From assembly GCF_030846775.1 (NCBI RefSeq), contig NZ_CP132910.1:344001-408000 (forward strand): a stretch of DNA of 64,000 nucleotides. The letters are read 5' to 3'. Numbering within the stretch: the stretch's first letter is position 1; each line of letters opens with the position of its first letter. Of this stretch, positions 62,524 through 64,000 are shown piece by piece. The DNA comes from Geothrix sp. 21YS21S-2. GTDB taxonomy: Bacteria > Acidobacteriota > Holophagae > Holophagales > Holophagaceae. The notes under the pieces were generated by a model. That model worked only from the letters and a program-made list of their open reading frames with translations, did no database searches and was not told where the DNA came from. A program made the position numbers and the translations under genes.

Positions 62524-64000
62524 ATGGCGGAGTCCACGGATCGCGAACGAACCTTCGGGAAGCCGGCCATCGGATCCCCGAGGCGGGTCCTCCTGGCCGC
62601 GATGCTCGGCCTGCTGATCCTCGCTCCCGCCTGCTCGGGAGGCGGCGGAGGGAAGGAGCCGGCGACCCCCGGTCCGCCGCCCGCGCCACCCGTCGCCGAT
62701 GTCTACCTTCCCGCCTCCACCCACCCCGGGGACCACTGGATGAAGGCCAGCGTTCCCGATCAGGCCGGCATGACCTATCGTTGGTCGGTCGTCCCCGCCA
62801 CCGCCTCGGGCGTCCTGGTCACCGGGGCTTCCGGCGCGGTGGTTGGCTTTGCCGCAGGCACGTCCCCCGGCACCTTCCAGGTCGAAGCCCAGGTCCAGGG
62901 CCCGGCGGGCCAGTACGCCACCGGCTCCCGGACCGTGAGCATCCAGACGGGCACGTGGCTGGTGAAGAACGGCGGACCGGTCCACGTCCACGCCCATGGC
63001 TCGGCCACCCGCCTGTTAAGCGGGCGGGTGCTCGTGGCCGGCGGTCATGATGCCTATGGCCAGGCCCTGGCCGGCGCCGAGCTCTTCGATCCCGCAACCG
63101 GCACCTGGGCCGCCACCGCGAGCCTGGGGACGGCCCGGTGCTTCCACACGGCCACCCTGCTGGCGGATGGGACGGTCCTGGTCACCGGAGGGTCGGCTCC
63201 CAATGCGCTTCTGGCCAGCGCTGAAATCTACGATCCGGCGACGGCGACCTGGCGGGCCACGGCCAGCCTCGCCACCGCGCGCCAATTCCATACGGCCTGC
63301 CTGCTCCCCGATGGGAAGGTGATGGTGGCCGGAGGCGAGGGCTCCAGCGGGGCCCTCGCCTCCCTTGAAATCTACGATCCGGCTGCGGGCGCCTGGGGCG
63401 CTGGGCCCGCCATGGCCATCGCACGGGCGGCCCACTCGGCGACCGTGCTGCTGTCCGGGGCGGTGCTGGTGGCCGGCGGCATGGACACCCGGGGCAACCC
63501 TCTCGCCAGCGTGGAGCGCTTCGATCCCGCGGTCCGGAGCTGGGCCGAGGTCCGCCCGGGCCTGGCCTCGCCCCGCTGCTCCCACACGGCCAACCTCCTC
63601 CCCGGCGGCGCCGTCCTGGTGGCGGGGGGCGACGGGCCCGCCGGCGTCCTGGCCTCGGCGGAACGCTTCGACCCCGCTACGGGCCTCTGGGCGGCCGCTT
63701 CGCCCATGGGGACGCCGCGGACGGACCATACGGCCACGCTGCTTCCTGACGGTACCCTGGTGGCTGCAGGGGGCAACGACGACCACGGCACCCTGGGCAG
63801 CACCGAACGCTTCGACCCCCGTTCAGGGACCTGGGCCGCCCTGCCGCCCCTGGGCACCGCCCGCGGCGGCCACACGGCCGTCCTGCTCGCCGACGGGACC
63901 GTCCTGGTGACCGGCGGGGAGGGACCCACCGGCGCCCTTTCCAGCGCCGAACGCTTCGGCGCGGGTGTCTGGACCCCCGCCCCGCAAGGCACGGGCACGG
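62524..64000 (+). CDS. Kelch-repeat lipoprotein (3' end cut by window)
   Basis: A frame open from ATG 62524 to the window edge (492 codons seen). A basic N-terminus and hydrophobic stretch end in lipobox APAC, then a glycine-rich linker. An Ig-like segment (~60-145) is followed by at least six Kelch-type repeats of about 50 residues, each with a HTATLL-like strand, DGTVLVTGG and a SAEIYDPAT-TW block. It should form a surface beta-propeller, as in galactose-oxidase-like proteins. A GAGG site precedes the ATG. Binding partner or activity unknown. Confidence 0.85.
   Translation, partial: MAESTDRERTFGKPAIGSPRRVLLAAMLGLLILAPACSGGGGGKEPATPGPPPAPPVADVYLPASTHPGDHWMKASVPDQAGMTYRWSVVPATASGVLVTGASGAVVGFAAGTSPGTFQVEAQVQGPAGQYATGSRTVSIQTGTWLVKNGGPVHVHAHGSATRLLSGRVLVAGGHDAYGQALAGAELFDPATGTWAATASLGTARCFHTATLLADGTVLVTGGSAPNALLASAEIYDPATATWRATASLATARQFHTACLLPDGKVMVAGGEGSSGALASLEIYDPAAGAWGAGPAMAIARAAHSATVLLSGAVLVAGGMDTRGNPLASVERFDPAVRSWAEVRPGLASPRCSHTANLLPGGAVLVAGGDGPAGVLASAERFDPATGLWAAASPMGTPRTDHTATLLPDGTLVAAGGNDDHGTLGSTERFDPRSGTWAALPPLGTARGGHTAVLLADGTVLVTGGEGPTGALSSAERFGAGVWTPAPQGTGT

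Overview
This is about 64 kb of very GC-rich bacterial chromosome with densely packed genes and many start/stop overlaps (ATGA, GTGA, TTGA). A flagellin, OmpA/Omp85 and other outer-membrane barrels and many lipoproteins show a motile, double-membraned bacterium. An [FeFe]-hydrogenase operon, a Rex repressor, lactate dehydrogenase and phosphoketolase point to fermentative or anaerobic redox metabolism. The gene mix resembles Acidobacteriota of the Holophaga/Geothrix type. That placement is an inference from content; no rRNA or tRNA gene was recognised.

Region 1 (1-14.7 kb) is a hydrogen-metabolism island. hydG and a TM1266-type regulator are read leftward. Rightward run rex, hydC, a hydB fused to an NfnB/GltD-like FAD module, hydA, a receiver, a kinase built on an [FeFe]-hydrogenase-like sensor, a receiver-kinase, hypB and hypF. 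A Rex-type operator lies between the two arms. The likely logic is NADH sensing by Rex, plus sensing of H2 or redox state by the hydrogenase-kinase, around a multi-subunit hydrogenase that may bifurcate electrons.

Region 2 (14.7-32.3 kb) is mixed: a minimal flagellin, a DMT exporter, an O-methyltransferase, a pgeF-MFS-thpR operon, a five-gene overlapping chain (barrel, PBP-like, barrel, PBP-like, degenerate GGDEF protein), a DUF2911 protein, a large hybrid kinase, small unknown proteins and a methyltransferase.

Region 3 (32.5-64 kb) looks like an envelope and stress-response district. It opens with a hybrid kinase, a receiver fused to a decayed cyclase, and a sigma-54 activator (XylR_N/V4R type, GAFTGA present). 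Downstream I find a series of -24/-12 (GG-N10-GC) promoters ahead of a zinc-ribbon/cardiolipin-synthase-like pair, an Omp85/DUF3309 operon, a PRC-barrel gene, a kinase, a deacetylase/glycosyltransferase/glycosidase operon, an ice-binding-like/OmpA operon, lmo0937-like peptides, a receiver lacking its phospho-aspartate and a Kelch lipoprotein. Three or four of these promoters carry a shared element (TTGATCG-like box followed by CCGGGAA and an inverted partner) centred about 65-77 bp upstream of the predicted start. I propose that this is a regulon of the neighbouring activator.

Three copies of a roughly 145-bp inverted-repeat element lie in this region. Two of them flank the phosphoketolase gene, and one abuts a truncated VIT1/CCC1 transporter remnant. 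The window ends inside the Kelch-repeat lipoprotein gene.
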